From: Candidatus Methylomirabilota bacterium
Lineage (GTDB): Bacteria; Methylomirabilota; Methylomirabilia; Rokubacteriales; CSP1-6
Assembly: GCA_035764725.1 (NCBI GenBank)
Contig: DASTYT010000057.1
Location: 1 to 64,000 of the forward strand
Reading direction: 5' to 3'
DNA: 64,000 nucleotides
Shown here piece after piece: positions 45,844 to 55,568 of the stretch (position 1 is its first letter; the number at the start of each line of letters is the position of its first letter). Both the position numbers and the translations under genes were made by a program. The notes beneath the pieces were generated by a model. That model was given only the letters and a program-made list of their open reading frames with translations. It had not been told where the DNA came from and did not search any database.

Positions 45844-46799
45844 CACGCGTTCCCGTACTTGATGCGGGGATCGAGCCAGGTGTAGAGGAGATCCACGGTG
45901 AGGTTGGCGAACACCACCACCACCGCGATCAGCATGACGAGGTTCTGCACGATCGGGTAGTCCCGGAACTGGATGGCGTCGACGAGATACCGCGCGACCC
46001 CGGGCAGGTTGAACACCGTCTCGGTGACGATGAGGCCGCCGATGAGGAACGCGAACTCGATGCCGATCAGGGTGATGACGGGCAGCGAGGCGTTCTTGAG
46101 CGCGTGGCGCCACACCACGAACGTCTGCCGCTGTCCCTTGGCCCACGCGGTGCGGATGTAGTCCTCGCGCAGCACTTCCAGCATGGTCGAGCGCGTGATC
46201 CGCATGATGAGGGCCGAGCTGCGGTACCCCACCGCGAGGCCGGGCAGGAGGAACTGGAAAAGGTTGGCGCCGAGGTTCTCGAAGGGCGAAACGTACGTCA
46301 TGGACGGGATCCAGCCGAGGGAACGCACGAGCAGGAGGATTACGATCATGCCCAGCCAGAAGGAGGGCATGGAGAGCCCGGCGAGGGAGAGCACTCGGAG
46401 GACGTAGTCGATGGGCCGCCCGCGGCTCACCGCACTGACCACGCCCGCGGGCACACCGAGGACGATCGAGAACACGAGAGCGATGAACGCCAGCTCCAGC
46501 GACACCGGCAGGCGCGGCTTGATGACCTCCCACGCGGGGAGATCGTAGCGGTACGACTTGCCGAGATCGCCGCGCACGAACTCGCCGAGCCAGCGCGTGT
46601 ACTGGATGGCCACCGGCTTGTCGATGCCGAGCTCCGCCTCGAGCTTCTTCCGGTCCGCCTCGTCCACGTACCCGGCGGACTCGTAGATGATGTCGGTGAT
46701 GTTGCCGGGGGCCAGGCGCATGAGGACGAAGATGAGGATCGACATCCCCAGCAGCGTGACGCCGGCGATGACGATCCGCTTCAGCACGTAGACCCGCAT
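45843..46799 (-). CDS. Peptide/nickel ABC permease, DppB type
   Basis: A 318-residue permease with six helices. N-terminus YVLKRIVIAGVTLLGMSILIF and PGNITD are typical, and the EAA loop reads LREDYIRTAWAKGQRQTFVVWRHALKN. It lies 18 bp after the binding protein. Confidence 0.92.
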   Translation of the reverse strand: MRVYVLKRIVIAGVTLLGMSILIFVLMRLAPGNITDIIYESAGYVDEADRKKLEAELGIDKPVAIQYTRWLGEFVRGDLGKSYRYDLPAWEVIKPRLPVSLELAFIALVFSIVLGVPAGVVSAVSRGRPIDYVLRVLSLAGLSMPSFWLGMIVILLLVRSLGWIPSMTYVSPFENLGANLFQFLLPGLAVGYRSSALIMRITRSTMLEVLREDYIRTAWAKGQRQTFVVWRHALKNASLPVITLIGIEFAFLIGGLIVTETVFNLPGVARYLVDAIQFRDYPIVQNLVMLIAVVVVFANLTVDLLYTWLDPRIKYGNA

Positions 46800-46817
46800 G
46801 AGCTGTTCCGCCCCGCC

Positions 46818-48422
46818 CTACTTGTCGAGCCAGACGTCCTGGCGACGGCTCACGTTGTAGATCGAGTTCTCGTGGGTCACCCAGCCCTTGACGTGCGGCC
46901 ACAGCACCCAGTGCTGTTTGCCCCAGCCCAGGATGGGCCGGGCGCCGTCGGCCTGGAGCCGACGGTCGATCTCGTTCACGAGAACCAGGCGCTTCTTCGG
47001 GTCCGTGGTCTGGGACTGCTCCACCATGAGCCGGTCGATCTCCTCCGAGCAGTATCCGGAGAAGTTGCGCTGCGAGCCGCAGCGGTAGTTCTCGAAGAGC
47101 TGGGCGTCGGGATCGTCGATACCGATCCCGGTGAGGTTCAGGGCCACGGAGTACTCGAGCCGCGTCATCTTGGGATGCCACACGCCGGTCTCGATCTGCT
47201 CGAGGGTGGCCTCGATGCCGACCTGCGCGAGCTGGTCCACCATCCAGCTCGCGGTATCCACGTAGATGGCGAGGGCGCGGGTGGCCAGGGTGAACTTGAG
47301 GGGATTGGACGGACCGTACCCGGCTTCGGCGAGGAGCTTCTTGGCCTCCGCCTTCTGCTTCGCGGCATCACCCATGCCGGGGAGCTTCGCGATCTCGGCA
47401 GCGGGAAGGCCCCATACGCCGGCCGGCCGCGGCAGCAGCGCGCCCCCGAACGTCGCCGCGCCCTGGCGCGGCCCCACCAGGTACGCCTTCCGGTCCAGGG
47501 CAAGGTCGATGGCCCGGCGGATGCGCCGATCGTTGAAGGGCGGCTTCTTGTAGTTGATGAGGATGTTGTCGTTGACGTTGCTGTCGGTCTCCACCACCGT
47601 GAGCTTGGGCGCGCCCTTCTTGGCGTCCTCGGCGTTGGTGCGGTTCCAGCCGGTGCCCGCCACGTCGAGCTGCCCGGACTGGACGGCGGCGATCTGGGTG
47701 GAGCGGTCGCGGATCACGATGAACTTGATGCCGTCGAGATACGGCCGGCCCTTCACGAAGTAGTCCGGGTTCTTCACGTACTCGACCAGCTCGCCCGGCT
47801 TGTTCTCCTTGAGCTTGAAGGGCCCGGTGCCGATGCACTTGTTCTTGAACTCGGCGAGGGGCACGTGGGCCGGGTAGACCGGCGAGTAGCCGGACGCGAG
47901 CATGGGCAAGAGCGACGGTTGAGGCTTCTTGAGGCGGAACACCACGGTGTACGGATCGGGCGCCTCGATGTGCTCGATGTTCTCGTACCAGAGCTTGCGC
48001 GGGTTCACCTTCAGCTTGACTTTGGCGTCGGGCGCGCCGCGGACCGCGTCGAAGGTGTACTTCACGTCCGCCGAGGTGAAGGGCTTCCCGTCGTGAAATT
48101 TCACATCCCGTCTCAGGAAGAAGATGAGGTTCCGGTAACCGTCCTGCCAGGACCATCGCTCGGCGAGCTCGGGGATGATGGTGTCGACGCTCTCCACCTT
48201 CTTCGCCGGGTCGTAGTAGACGAGGTTGTTGAAGCAGGGGCCCGCCTGCTGGGTGACGGCGACGGTGGATTCCTCGTGGGGCGACAAGCTGGGAGCCGCC
48301 GACAGCGGGTGGGTCACCAGGACGCCGCCGTACTTCGGAGTCTGCGCCCACCCCGGCGCGACGAGCAGCAGAACGAGCACCGCGCCGAACGGGAGCGATC
48401 TGAGCGAGCGAGGACGGGTCAT
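46818..48422 (-). CDS. Peptide ABC solute-binding protein, DppA/OppA type
   Basis: A 534-residue SBP family 5 protein with a cleavable signal peptide (about 1-27, ending GWAQ). Typical blocks: LAERWSWQDGYRNLIFFLRRDVKFHDGKPFTSADV and GTGPFKLKENKPGELVEYVKNPDYF, each conserved in order, and INYKKPPFNDRRIRRAIDLALDR. GGAGG precedes the ATG at 48422. First of dppABC; divergent from the TRAP cluster. TTGACA and TATACT occur upstream on this strand but only 8 bp apart, so no promoter is called. Confidence 0.92.
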   Translation of the reverse strand: MTRPRSLRSLPFGAVLVLLLVAPGWAQTPKYGGVLVTHPLSAAPSLSPHEESTVAVTQQAGPCFNNLVYYDPAKKVESVDTIIPELAERWSWQDGYRNLIFFLRRDVKFHDGKPFTSADVKYTFDAVRGAPDAKVKLKVNPRKLWYENIEHIEAPDPYTVVFRLKKPQPSLLPMLASGYSPVYPAHVPLAEFKNKCIGTGPFKLKENKPGELVEYVKNPDYFVKGRPYLDGIKFIVIRDRSTQIAAVQSGQLDVAGTGWNRTNAEDAKKGAPKLTVVETDSNVNDNILINYKKPPFNDRRIRRAIDLALDRKAYLVGPRQGAATFGGALLPRPAGVWGLPAAEIAKLPGMGDAAKQKAEAKKLLAEAGYGPSNPLKFTLATRALAIYVDTASWMVDQLAQVGIEATLEQIETGVWHPKMTRLEYSVALNLTGIGIDDPDAQLFENYRCGSQRNFSGYCSEEIDRLMVEQSQTTDPKKRLVLVNEIDRRLQADGARPILGWGKQHWVLWPHVKGWVTHENSIYNVSRRQDVWLDK

Positions 48423-48528
48423 GGCGACCTCCGCGCGGACGCTGAGAGTGGGAACGCTCGACCGTGTGTGCGCGGGAGTATAGCCCACGGTGTCAAGGGG
48501 GGCAATCGCAAGGGCCCGCACTTGGGCA

Positions 48529-48557
48529 TTGACAGCGACCCGAGGTCTCCCTAGAAT
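48529..48557 (+). promoter_or_regulatory. Sigma-70-type promoter for the TRAP operon
   Basis: TTGACA (48529-48534), a 17-bp spacer, TAGAAT (48552-48557): near consensus. The leader to the dctP ATG at 48630 is about 65 bases and ends with GGAGG. Confidence 0.7.
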
Positions 48558-48629
48558 CGCGCCACTTTTCGGAATCGCGTCGCTTTTCGCTCGTCCGCTC
48601 CCAAACCGGCCCACAACGGAGGGATCGAC

Positions 48630-49760
48630 ATGCGAACCATTTCCACCCGCCTCGCCCTCACCCTGCTGGTCCTCGTCGGCGTCCTTGCGTTCGTCGCCGG
48701 CTGGTACAGCACACCGGCGCCGGCCACCGCGCAGGCCCCGATCCGGTGGAAGATGCAGACCGCCTGGCCGCTGGGCGTCTTCCCCGACGACGCCGCCAAG
48801 CTACTGGTGGCCACGATCGAGAAGACCTCCGGCGGACGCCTCAAGATCGAGGTCTCGCCCGCGGGCGCGGTGGTGCCGCCCTTCGAGATCCAGGACGCGG
48901 TGAGCCGTGGCGTGCTGGACGCCGGGCACACCACGCCGGGCTACATCATCGGCAAGCTGGCCGCCTTCATTCCGCTCACCCACGGTCCTCTGTTTGGGAT
49001 GGACTTCATCGACTACTACGGCTGGTACTGGGAGGGCGGCGGGCACGAGCTCCTCCAGGAGGCATACCAGCAGCGCCTCAAGATGAACGTGGTGAGCTTC
49101 CAGGTCCATCCCGAAGGGCCCCAGGCGATGGGCTGGTTCAAGAAGGAGATCCGTACCTTCAACGACATCAAGGGGCAGCGCTACCGCATCTTCGGCATCG
49201 GCGCGGAGACCTACAGCAAGCTCGGCATCGCCACCGTGACGCTGCCCGGCGGTGAGATCGTGCCCGCGCTCGAGCGGGGCGCGATCGACGGCGCGGAGTG
49301 GGTGAACTGCTCCGACGACAAGATCCTCGGCATCGACAAGATCGCCAAGTACCACTACGCCCCGGGCATGCACGAGCCCGTGACGGTGGGCGAGTTCATC
49401 ATCAACAAGGCGAAGTGGGACGCGCTCCCGGCCGACCTGAAGGAGATCGTCAAGGTGTCGGTGCAGGCCTCCTACTGGAACCACTTCGTCCGCTTCCAGG
49501 AAAAGACCGCGAAAGCGTGCGTGGACATGCTCGCGGCCGGGGTCAAGATCATCAAGACGTCGGACGAGCTGAACCGGAGCTTCCTCAAGGCGTACGACGA
49601 GATCCAGAACAGTAACGCGAACAAGGACGACTTCTATAAGAAGGTCACCGACTCGCAGAAGAAGTACTCCAGCCTCGTCGTCCCCTATCGCCTGTCGTAC
49701 TGGCCCAACTACAACTTCATCGCGGAGCACTACTACAAGGACAAGATCTGGCTGAAGTAG
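48630..49760 (+). CDS. TRAP transporter solute-binding protein (DctP family)
   Basis: A 376-residue periplasmic protein with an N-terminal signal segment (about 1-35). IRWKMQTAWPLGVFP, the core block GGEIVPALERGAIDGAEWVN and a C-terminal helix-rich end fit the DctP family. Typical substrates are C4-dicarboxylates, keto acids or mannitol-like acids. First gene of dctP-dctQ-dctM-dctP2. Confidence 0.92.
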   Translation: MRTISTRLALTLLVLVGVLAFVAGWYSTPAPATAQAPIRWKMQTAWPLGVFPDDAAKLLVATIEKTSGGRLKIEVSPAGAVVPPFEIQDAVSRGVLDAGHTTPGYIIGKLAAFIPLTHGPLFGMDFIDYYGWYWEGGGHELLQEAYQQRLKMNVVSFQVHPEGPQAMGWFKKEIRTFNDIKGQRYRIFGIGAETYSKLGIATVTLPGGEIVPALERGAIDGAEWVNCSDDKILGIDKIAKYHYAPGMHEPVTVGEFIINKAKWDALPADLKEIVKVSVQASYWNHFVRFQEKTAKACVDMLAAGVKIIKTSDELNRSFLKAYDEIQNSNANKDDFYKKVTDSQKKYSSLVVPYRLSYWPNYNFIAEHYYKDKIWLK

Positions 49761-49788
49761 CCCGACCGTAAGGCGGATTCCCCCGGAT

Positions 49789-49813
49789 GGCGGGACGGGG
49801 TCACCGTCCCGCC
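49789..49813 (+). terminator. Hairpin between dctP and dctQ
   Basis: GGCGGGACGG, loop GGTCA, CCGTCCCGCC: ten perfect pairs 29 bp after the dctP stop, without a T-run. It could reduce downstream transcription or protect the dctP message so that the binding protein is made in excess. Confidence 0.55.
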
Positions 49814-49907
49814 GTCCAGGGATCCGTCGGGCCACTCTGCCGATCCCCGGGACCCCCACTTCCTTGAGTTCGGCACTCAGACTCCACGAACAGAACGGAG
49901 GGTCCTC

Positions 49908-50492
49908 GTGGCGATTGCCGAAGCGCAAGCACACGACCACCGTGAAGTCTCGGCGGGCTTTCGGAACGCCGTGGCCGTCATCGACCGCTTCGCCGACTAC
50001 GTCGGCCGCGCCGTCGCCTGGCTCATCATCCCCATGACGGTGGCCGTCACCTGGGAGGTGGTGTCGCGCCATTTCTTCCGGGCGCCCACCATCTGGGCCT
50101 TCGACACCGTGTACATGCTCTACGGCACGCACTTCATGCTCGGGACCGGGTACACCCTCATGCGGATCGGGCACGTGCGCACCGACATGCTCTACTCGCG
50201 CTGGTCGATCCGGAAGCAGAGCCGGATCGACGCCATCGGGTACTTCTTCTTCTTCTTTCCGGCGATGCTCGCCCTCTTCTACTTCGGCTGGCAGGAAGCC
50301 TACCACGCCTTCCAGATCGGAGAGACGTCGGACGCGAGCCCCTGGCGCCCTATCGTGTGGCCCTTCAAGTTCGTCATCCCGGCCACCGCGCTGTTGCTCC
50401 TGATCCAGGGCGTCGCCGAGCTCCTCAAGGACATCTACGCCATCCGGACCGGCCGCGAGTGGGTGCATCGCGAGCAGATCGAAATCGGATGA
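49908..50492 (+). CDS. TRAP transporter small permease (DctQ)
   Basis: A 194-residue protein with four helices and WEVVSRHFFRAPTIWAFD, the typical DctQ block. GTG start at 49908 after GGAGGG. Overlaps dctM by 4 bp (ATGA). Confidence 0.88.
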   Translation: MAIAEAQAHDHREVSAGFRNAVAVIDRFADYVGRAVAWLIIPMTVAVTWEVVSRHFFRAPTIWAFDTVYMLYGTHFMLGTGYTLMRIGHVRTDMLYSRWSIRKQSRIDAIGYFFFFFPAMLALFYFGWQEAYHAFQIGETSDASPWRPIVWPFKFVIPATALLLLIQGVAELLKDIYAIRTGREWVHREQIEIG

Positions 50493-51808
50493 GCCCCGAG
50501 CTCCTCGGCGGCATCATGCTCCTGGTCATGCTGGGGGCCATCTTCATCGGCTTCCCCATCGCGTTCACGCTGCTGCTGCTCGCGCTGATCTTCGGCTGGA
50601 TCGGGCTCGGCGATCGCGCCTTCTACATCATGGTGTTCCAGACCATCGGCATCATGAAGGAGGAGGTGCTCGCCGCCGTCCCGTTATTCATCTTCATGGG
50701 CTATCTGATGGAGCAGGGCGGGCTCATGGACCGTCTGTTCAAGGGCTTCCAGCTCATGATGGGCCCGGTGCCCGGCTCTCTCTACGTGGGCGTGCTGATC
50801 ACCGCGACCATCTTCGGCATCGCCGCCGGCACCGTGGGCGCCACCGTCGTGCTCATGGGCATCATGGCGGTGCCCATCATGACGAAGTCCGGCTACGACA
50901 TTCGGATGTCCGCCGGGGCCATCACTGCGGGCGGCACCCTCGGCATCCTCGTCCCGCCCAGCGTCATGCTCGTGGTCATGGGCCCGGTCATGGGGGTCTC
51001 CGTCGCGGAGCTCTACGCCTCGTGCTTCGGGCCCGGCTTCCTCCTCGCCGGCATCTTCATCGTCTATTGCGTCATCCGCAGCCTCATCAACCCGAGGCTC
51101 GGGCCTCCCCTGCCCCGGGAGGAGCGGACGGGGAGCCTCAAGGAGATCGTCATCGAGCTGACGATGGGGATGCTGCCGCACGCCATCCTCATCATCGCCA
51201 CCCTGGGCACCATCATCTGGGGCTGGGCGACGCCCACCGAGGCGGCGGCCATGGGCGTGGTGGGCGCGGCCTTCCTCGCCGTCGTGTATCGCGAATTCAC
51301 GTGGCGGCGGCTCAAGGACGCCGTCTACAACACGATCCTCCAATCCAGCACCGTCATCTTCCTCGCCGTCTGCGGCAACGTGTTCGGTGCGGTGTTCTCG
51401 CGGCTCGGGACGGCGAAGGTCGCCACCGATGCCCTCCTCTCCTGGGACATCCCGCCGGTGGCCATGCTCACGCTCATCATGGTGGTCATCTTCCTGCTGG
51501 GCTGGCCGTTCGAGTGGCCGGCCATCGTCCTGGTCTTCGTCCCCCTCATGCAGCCGGTCATCGCCTCGATGAAGATCGACATGCTGTGGTTCGCCACCCT
51601 CATCGCGGTGAATCTCCAGACCGCGTTCCTCTCGCCGCCGGTGGCGATGTCCGCGTACTACCTCAAGGGCGTGGCGCCGCAGTGGTCGCTGGGCGACATC
51701 TACCACGGCATGGGCCAGTTCATGATCCTGCAGCTCATCGGTCTCGGGCTGTGCATCGTCTTCCCCGAGATCTCGCTCTGGTTCCCGCGCTTCCTGTTCG
51801 GCAAGTGA
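50489..51808 (+). CDS. TRAP transporter large permease (DctM)
   Basis: A 439-residue protein with about twelve membrane segments. Family blocks: PLFIFMGYLMEQGGLMDRLF, GTVGATVVLMGIMAVP, ITAGGTLGILVPPSVMLV, and WGWATPTEAAAMGVVGA. Forms the sodium-driven channel with DctQ. Its stop is 37 bp before a second binding-protein gene. Confidence 0.93.
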   Translation: MSPELLGGIMLLVMLGAIFIGFPIAFTLLLLALIFGWIGLGDRAFYIMVFQTIGIMKEEVLAAVPLFIFMGYLMEQGGLMDRLFKGFQLMMGPVPGSLYVGVLITATIFGIAAGTVGATVVLMGIMAVPIMTKSGYDIRMSAGAITAGGTLGILVPPSVMLVVMGPVMGVSVAELYASCFGPGFLLAGIFIVYCVIRSLINPRLGPPLPREERTGSLKEIVIELTMGMLPHAILIIATLGTIIWGWATPTEAAAMGVVGAAFLAVVYREFTWRRLKDAVYNTILQSSTVIFLAVCGNVFGAVFSRLGTAKVATDALLSWDIPPVAMLTLIMVVIFLLGWPFEWPAIVLVFVPLMQPVIASMKIDMLWFATLIAVNLQTAFLSPPVAMSAYYLKGVAPQWSLGDIYHGMGQFMILQLIGLGLCIVFPEISLWFPRFLFGK

Positions 51809-51845
51809 CATCGGCTCGGTACGTGACACCGAAGGAGGACACGCC

Positions 51846-52973
51846 ATGAGGCATCGGACCATCGTCATCGCCTGGATCGCGTTCGCCCTCCCCGCCCTCA
51901 TCCTCGCCGCAGCGGTCTGGCGAGGCCCCGGCGACGCCGCCGCGCAGCAGAAGATCGTCTGGAAGGTGCAGAGCGCGTGGCCGGCCAACAACCTCCTGCA
52001 CATCTCCGCCGTCGAGCTGGCGAAAATGGTGGAGGACATGTCGGGCGGCCGGCTCAAGTGGGAGATGACCGCCGCCGGCACCATCGTCCCCGCCTTCGAG
52101 ATCCTGGACGCGGTGAACCGCGGCATCATCGATGCCAGCCACGCCTGGCCCGGCTACTGGGCGGGCAAGAATTCCGCGGCCGGCCTCTTCGCGCCCGGGC
52201 CCGGCGGGCCCTTCGGCATGGACCGCGAGGAGTACCTCGGCTGGCTCTTCGCGGGCGGCGGGCTCGAGCTCTACAACGAGCTCCTGCAGAAGGAGCTGAA
52301 GATGAACGTGGTGGTGCCCGTCTTCACCACCAGTCTGCCGTACTGGGAGCCGCTCGGCTGGTTCAAGCGGCCGTTCGCGAGCCTCGACGATCTCCGCAAG
52401 ATGCGGTTCCGCACCTCCGGCCTCGGGATGGAGATGATGAAGACGATGGGCGTGTCGGTGGTGACCCTCGCCGGCGGCGAGGTCATCCCCGCGCTGGAGC
52501 GGGGCGCCATCGAGGGCGCGGAGTGGGCCGTGCCCAGTCACGACATCCTCATGGGCTTCCACAACGTGTCGAAGAACTACTACATGCCCGACCTGCGCCA
52601 GCCCGCCTCTTATCAGGAAGTGCTCATCAACAAGGCCAAGTGGGACGCGCTCCCCAAGGATCTCCAGGCCATCGTGAAGTGGGCGGGCATGGCCGAGATC
52701 ACCCGCATGACCGCGTACAGCGTGGATCAGGACAGCAAGGCCATCGAGGAGCTCGAGAAGAAGCACGGCGTGAAAGTGCTCAAGACACCCGACGACGTGC
52801 TCAAGGCCCAGCTCCCCGCCATCGACAGGGTGTACGAGGCCGAGGCGCAGAAGAACCCGTTCTTCGCCAAGGTCCTCAAGTCGCAGAAGGACTTCGCCGC
52901 CCGCGCGGTGCCGCACGCGCAGAAGATCCGCCCCCCGATCGAGATGGTCGTGGCCCACTACTGGAAGAAGTAG
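51846..52973 (+). CDS. Second TRAP solute-binding protein (DctP family)
   Basis: A 375-residue secreted protein with signal segment (about 1-34). KIVWKVQSAWPANNLLH and GGEVIPALERGAIEGAEWAV parallel the first DctP, with which it shares length and fold but differs through much of its sequence. GAAGGAGG precedes the ATG. Two binding proteins around one QM pair suggests two substrates or a gene duplication. Confidence 0.92.
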   Translation: MRHRTIVIAWIAFALPALILAAAVWRGPGDAAAQQKIVWKVQSAWPANNLLHISAVELAKMVEDMSGGRLKWEMTAAGTIVPAFEILDAVNRGIIDASHAWPGYWAGKNSAAGLFAPGPGGPFGMDREEYLGWLFAGGGLELYNELLQKELKMNVVVPVFTTSLPYWEPLGWFKRPFASLDDLRKMRFRTSGLGMEMMKTMGVSVVTLAGGEVIPALERGAIEGAEWAVPSHDILMGFHNVSKNYYMPDLRQPASYQEVLINKAKWDALPKDLQAIVKWAGMAEITRMTAYSVDQDSKAIEELEKKHGVKVLKTPDDVLKAQLPAIDRVYEAEAQKNPFFAKVLKSQKDFAARAVPHAQKIRPPIEMVVAHYWKK

Positions 52974-53110
52974 CGTGTTCCCTCTTGACCGCCCGTCGTC
53001 CGAGGGTGCACGCTGCGCCCTGGGCCCGAGCGGCCCGACATCTCCTCGCGCGACCCCCGGACTCCGCGAGGCGCTGCCCAGGGCACCGCCGACAGGAAGG
53101 GGGATCCGTC

Positions 53111-54475
53111 ATGGACGAGCGCCGTCTGAGGAAGCAGGACACCGCGGGCGTCGTGGTCGCGCTCGAGGGCGCGCACGACGTGGACGTGGCCGCGGCCCTG
53201 AACGCGATCCCCCCCGAGGCCGCGGCCCGCGTGCTGGGCGCGCTGCCCTTCGACCTGGCGGTGCGCGCGCTCAACCAGCCCGTGCTGGACCGCCGGGCGC
53301 GCCTGTTCGAGCATCTCCCCATCGACCGCGCGGCCGCCCTGGTCGCCGCGATGTCCGACGATCAACGCGCCGATCTCTTCCGCGAGCTGCCCGGGCCGGT
53401 GCGCGCGCGCCTTCTCCCCGCCATCGACCCCGCCACCAAGGAGTCGCTTCGGGCCATCCTCGGGTATCCGGCGACCACCGCGGGCGGCATCATGACCACC
53501 GAGCACGTGGAGGCGCCCGGCGACTGGACGGCCGGGCGCGCCCTGGCGCAGATCCGCGCGGTCGGGCATCCCCACCGGCCCGTCTATGCCGTCTACGTGC
53601 TGGATCCCCTCGACCGACGGCTCGTGCACGTGGTCACGCTGCGCGAGCTCGTCCTGGCGAATCCCGACCAGGCCCTGCTGGAGATCGGCGACCGGCGGAC
53701 GCCGGTGACGGTGGGTCCGTGGACGGACCGCGAGGAGGCCGCGCGCCTCATCGCGCGCTACGACCTCCTCGCCGTCCCGGTGGTGGACGAGGGCGGGCAC
53801 ATCCTCGGCATCGTCACCGTCGACGACATGATCGACACGATGATCAAGGAGCAGACCGAGGATCTGCACAAGCTGGGCGGCGTCGAGAACCTGGACGAGC
53901 CCTACACGCGCATCAGCTTCGGCGCCATGATCAAGAAGCGGGCGGGCTGGCTCTGCGCGCTGTTCCTCAGCGAGATGCTCACCGCCACCGCCATGCAGCA
54001 CTTCGAGGGCGAGCTGAGCCGCGCCATCGTGCTCACCCTCTTCATTCCGCTCGTCATGAGCTCGGGGGGCAACTCGGGCTCGCAGGCCACCTCGCTCATC
54101 ATCCGCGCCCTCGCCCTCAACGAGATCGGCCTGCGCGACTGGTGGCGCATCGTGCTCCGCGAGCTGCCCGCCGGCTTCACCCTCGGCTCCATCCTCGGCG
54201 TGATCGGCATCGCCCGCATCGCCGTCTGGCAGCTGCTGGGCGTGTACGACTACGGGGCGCACTGGCCGCTCGTCGCCGCCACGGTGGGCCTGGCCCTGGT
54301 CGGCGTGGTGATGTTCGGCTCGCTCGCCGGCTCCATGCTGCCGTTCCTGCTCCGTCGCAGCGGCTTCGATCCCGCGAGCGCGTCGGCGCCGTTCGTGGCC
54401 ACCCTGGTGGACGTCACCGGGCTCATCATCTACTTCACCGTGGCGTATCTCGTGCTGCGCGGCACCCTGCTCTAG
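53111..54475 (+). CDS. mgtE: Magnesium channel MgtE
   Basis: A 454-residue Mg2+ channel/transporter of standard length. N domain (about 1-130, helical repeats AAALNAIPPEAAARVLGALP), CBS pair (about 135-255, VHVVTLRELVLANP and LGIVTVDDMIDTMI), connecting helix, then five membrane helices (about 285-454) with the pore motif SSGGNSGSQATSLIIRAL. CBS domains close the pore at high Mg2+. GGAAGGGGG precedes the ATG. Confidence 0.93.
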   Translation: MDERRLRKQDTAGVVVALEGAHDVDVAAALNAIPPEAAARVLGALPFDLAVRALNQPVLDRRARLFEHLPIDRAAALVAAMSDDQRADLFRELPGPVRARLLPAIDPATKESLRAILGYPATTAGGIMTTEHVEAPGDWTAGRALAQIRAVGHPHRPVYAVYVLDPLDRRLVHVVTLRELVLANPDQALLEIGDRRTPVTVGPWTDREEAARLIARYDLLAVPVVDEGGHILGIVTVDDMIDTMIKEQTEDLHKLGGVENLDEPYTRISFGAMIKKRAGWLCALFLSEMLTATAMQHFEGELSRAIVLTLFIPLVMSSGGNSGSQATSLIIRALALNEIGLRDWWRIVLRELPAGFTLGSILGVIGIARIAVWQLLGVYDYGAHWPLVAATVGLALVGVVMFGSLAGSMLPFLLRRSGFDPASASAPFVATLVDVTGLIIYFTVAYLVLRGTLL

Positions 54476-54491
54476 GGCGTCCTCGAGCCCC

Positions 54492-54520
54492 TTGACGGGG
54501 CGGTGGCCGTCCTCGATAGT
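54492..54520 (+). promoter_or_regulatory. Possible sigma-70 promoter for the NHL-repeat gene
   Basis: TTGACG, 17 bp, GATAGT, 50 bp before the ATG at 54571. The -10 box is weak (four of six). Confidence 0.35.
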
Positions 54521-54570
54521 CGGACCCGCGCCGCATGCCCATCGAAGGGGCCGGCGCGGGGAGGTCAGCG

Positions 54571-55551
54571 ATGGCGCAGACGGCGCGGCGATACGATGTG
54601 GTCCCGGGCTGGGAGCAGCTTCCCGCCGGCTACGTGCACCGGGACGTGGCGGGCGTGGCGGTGGACGGCGAGGACCGCGTCTACCTGATCTGCCGGGGCG
54701 ATCACCCCATCATCGCCTATGACCAGAAGGGCAACTTCATCCGGTCGTGGGGCGAGGGCCAGTTCACCTATCGGACCCACGGCATCACCGTGGCGCCCAA
54801 CGGCACCTTGTTCTGCACCGATGACGGCAACCACACCATCCGGCAGTTCACGCCGGAGGGCAAGCTGCTGCTGACGCTCGGGATCATGAACACCCCCTCC
54901 GACACCGGCTACGACGGCAAGGACTACATGACGATCACGCGGCCGGCGGGGCCATTCAACCGCCCCACCAACATCGCCGTCGGTCCGCGGGGGCACCTGT
55001 ACGTCTCCGACGGCTACGGGAACTGCCGCGTGCACCGCTTCTCGCCCACCGGCACGCTCGAGCGCTCCTGGGGCGAGCCGGGCACGGGCCCCGGCCAGTT
55101 CTACTTGCCCCACGGCATCGCCGTCCACGCGGACGGGCGGGTGTTCGTGTGCGATCGTGAGAGCGACCGCATCCAGATCTTCAACCCCGACGGCGAGTAC
55201 CTCGCGGAGTGGACGGACACGCAGCGGCCTACCCACATCGTGTTCGACGCCGAGGGGCGCGCCTACGTCTCCGAGCTTTGGTGGCACCCCGGCGACATCT
55301 CGCGACGCCACGGGCCAACCACGGCGGCCAAGCCCGCGCGGCTCAGCGTCTTCGATCCCGAGGGCCGGGTGCTCGCGCGCTGGGGCACCGCGGATGCCAC
55401 CGCGGCGGGGAGCTTCGCGGCGCCGCACGGGCTCGCAGTGGATTCCCGCGGGGACATCTACGTGAGCGAGGTGACGTGGACCTTCGCGGTGAGTCGCGGC
55501 CGCGCCCCCGCCGACACGCACACGTTCCAGAAGTTCGCGCTTCAGCGCTAG
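54571..55551 (+). CDS. NHL-repeat beta-propeller protein (PAL-lyase-like)
   Basis: A 326-residue propeller with repeated NHL blades: VAVDGEDRVYLICRG, ITVAPNGTLFCTDDGNHTIRQF, IAVGPRGHLYVSDGYGNCRVHRF, IAVHADGRVFVCDRESDRIQIF, LAVDSRGDIYVSEV. The pattern matches proteins annotated as peptidyl-alpha-hydroxyglycine lyase-like, whose bacterial activity is unproven. No signal peptide is seen. GGGGAGG lies before the ATG at 54571; 54535 is an upstream alternative. Confidence 0.85.
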   Translation: MAQTARRYDVVPGWEQLPAGYVHRDVAGVAVDGEDRVYLICRGDHPIIAYDQKGNFIRSWGEGQFTYRTHGITVAPNGTLFCTDDGNHTIRQFTPEGKLLLTLGIMNTPSDTGYDGKDYMTITRPAGPFNRPTNIAVGPRGHLYVSDGYGNCRVHRFSPTGTLERSWGEPGTGPGQFYLPHGIAVHADGRVFVCDRESDRIQIFNPDGEYLAEWTDTQRPTHIVFDAEGRAYVSELWWHPGDISRRHGPTTAAKPARLSVFDPEGRVLARWGTADATAAGSFAAPHGLAVDSRGDIYVSEVTWTFAVSRGRAPADTHTFQKFALQR

Positions 55552-55568
55552 CCGCGCGCCAGGTCCGG

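Noticed and set aside
48490..48500. TTGACA plus TATACT on the minus strand upstream of dppA
   Set aside because: The two hexamers are only 8 bp apart, not a usable sigma-70 spacing.
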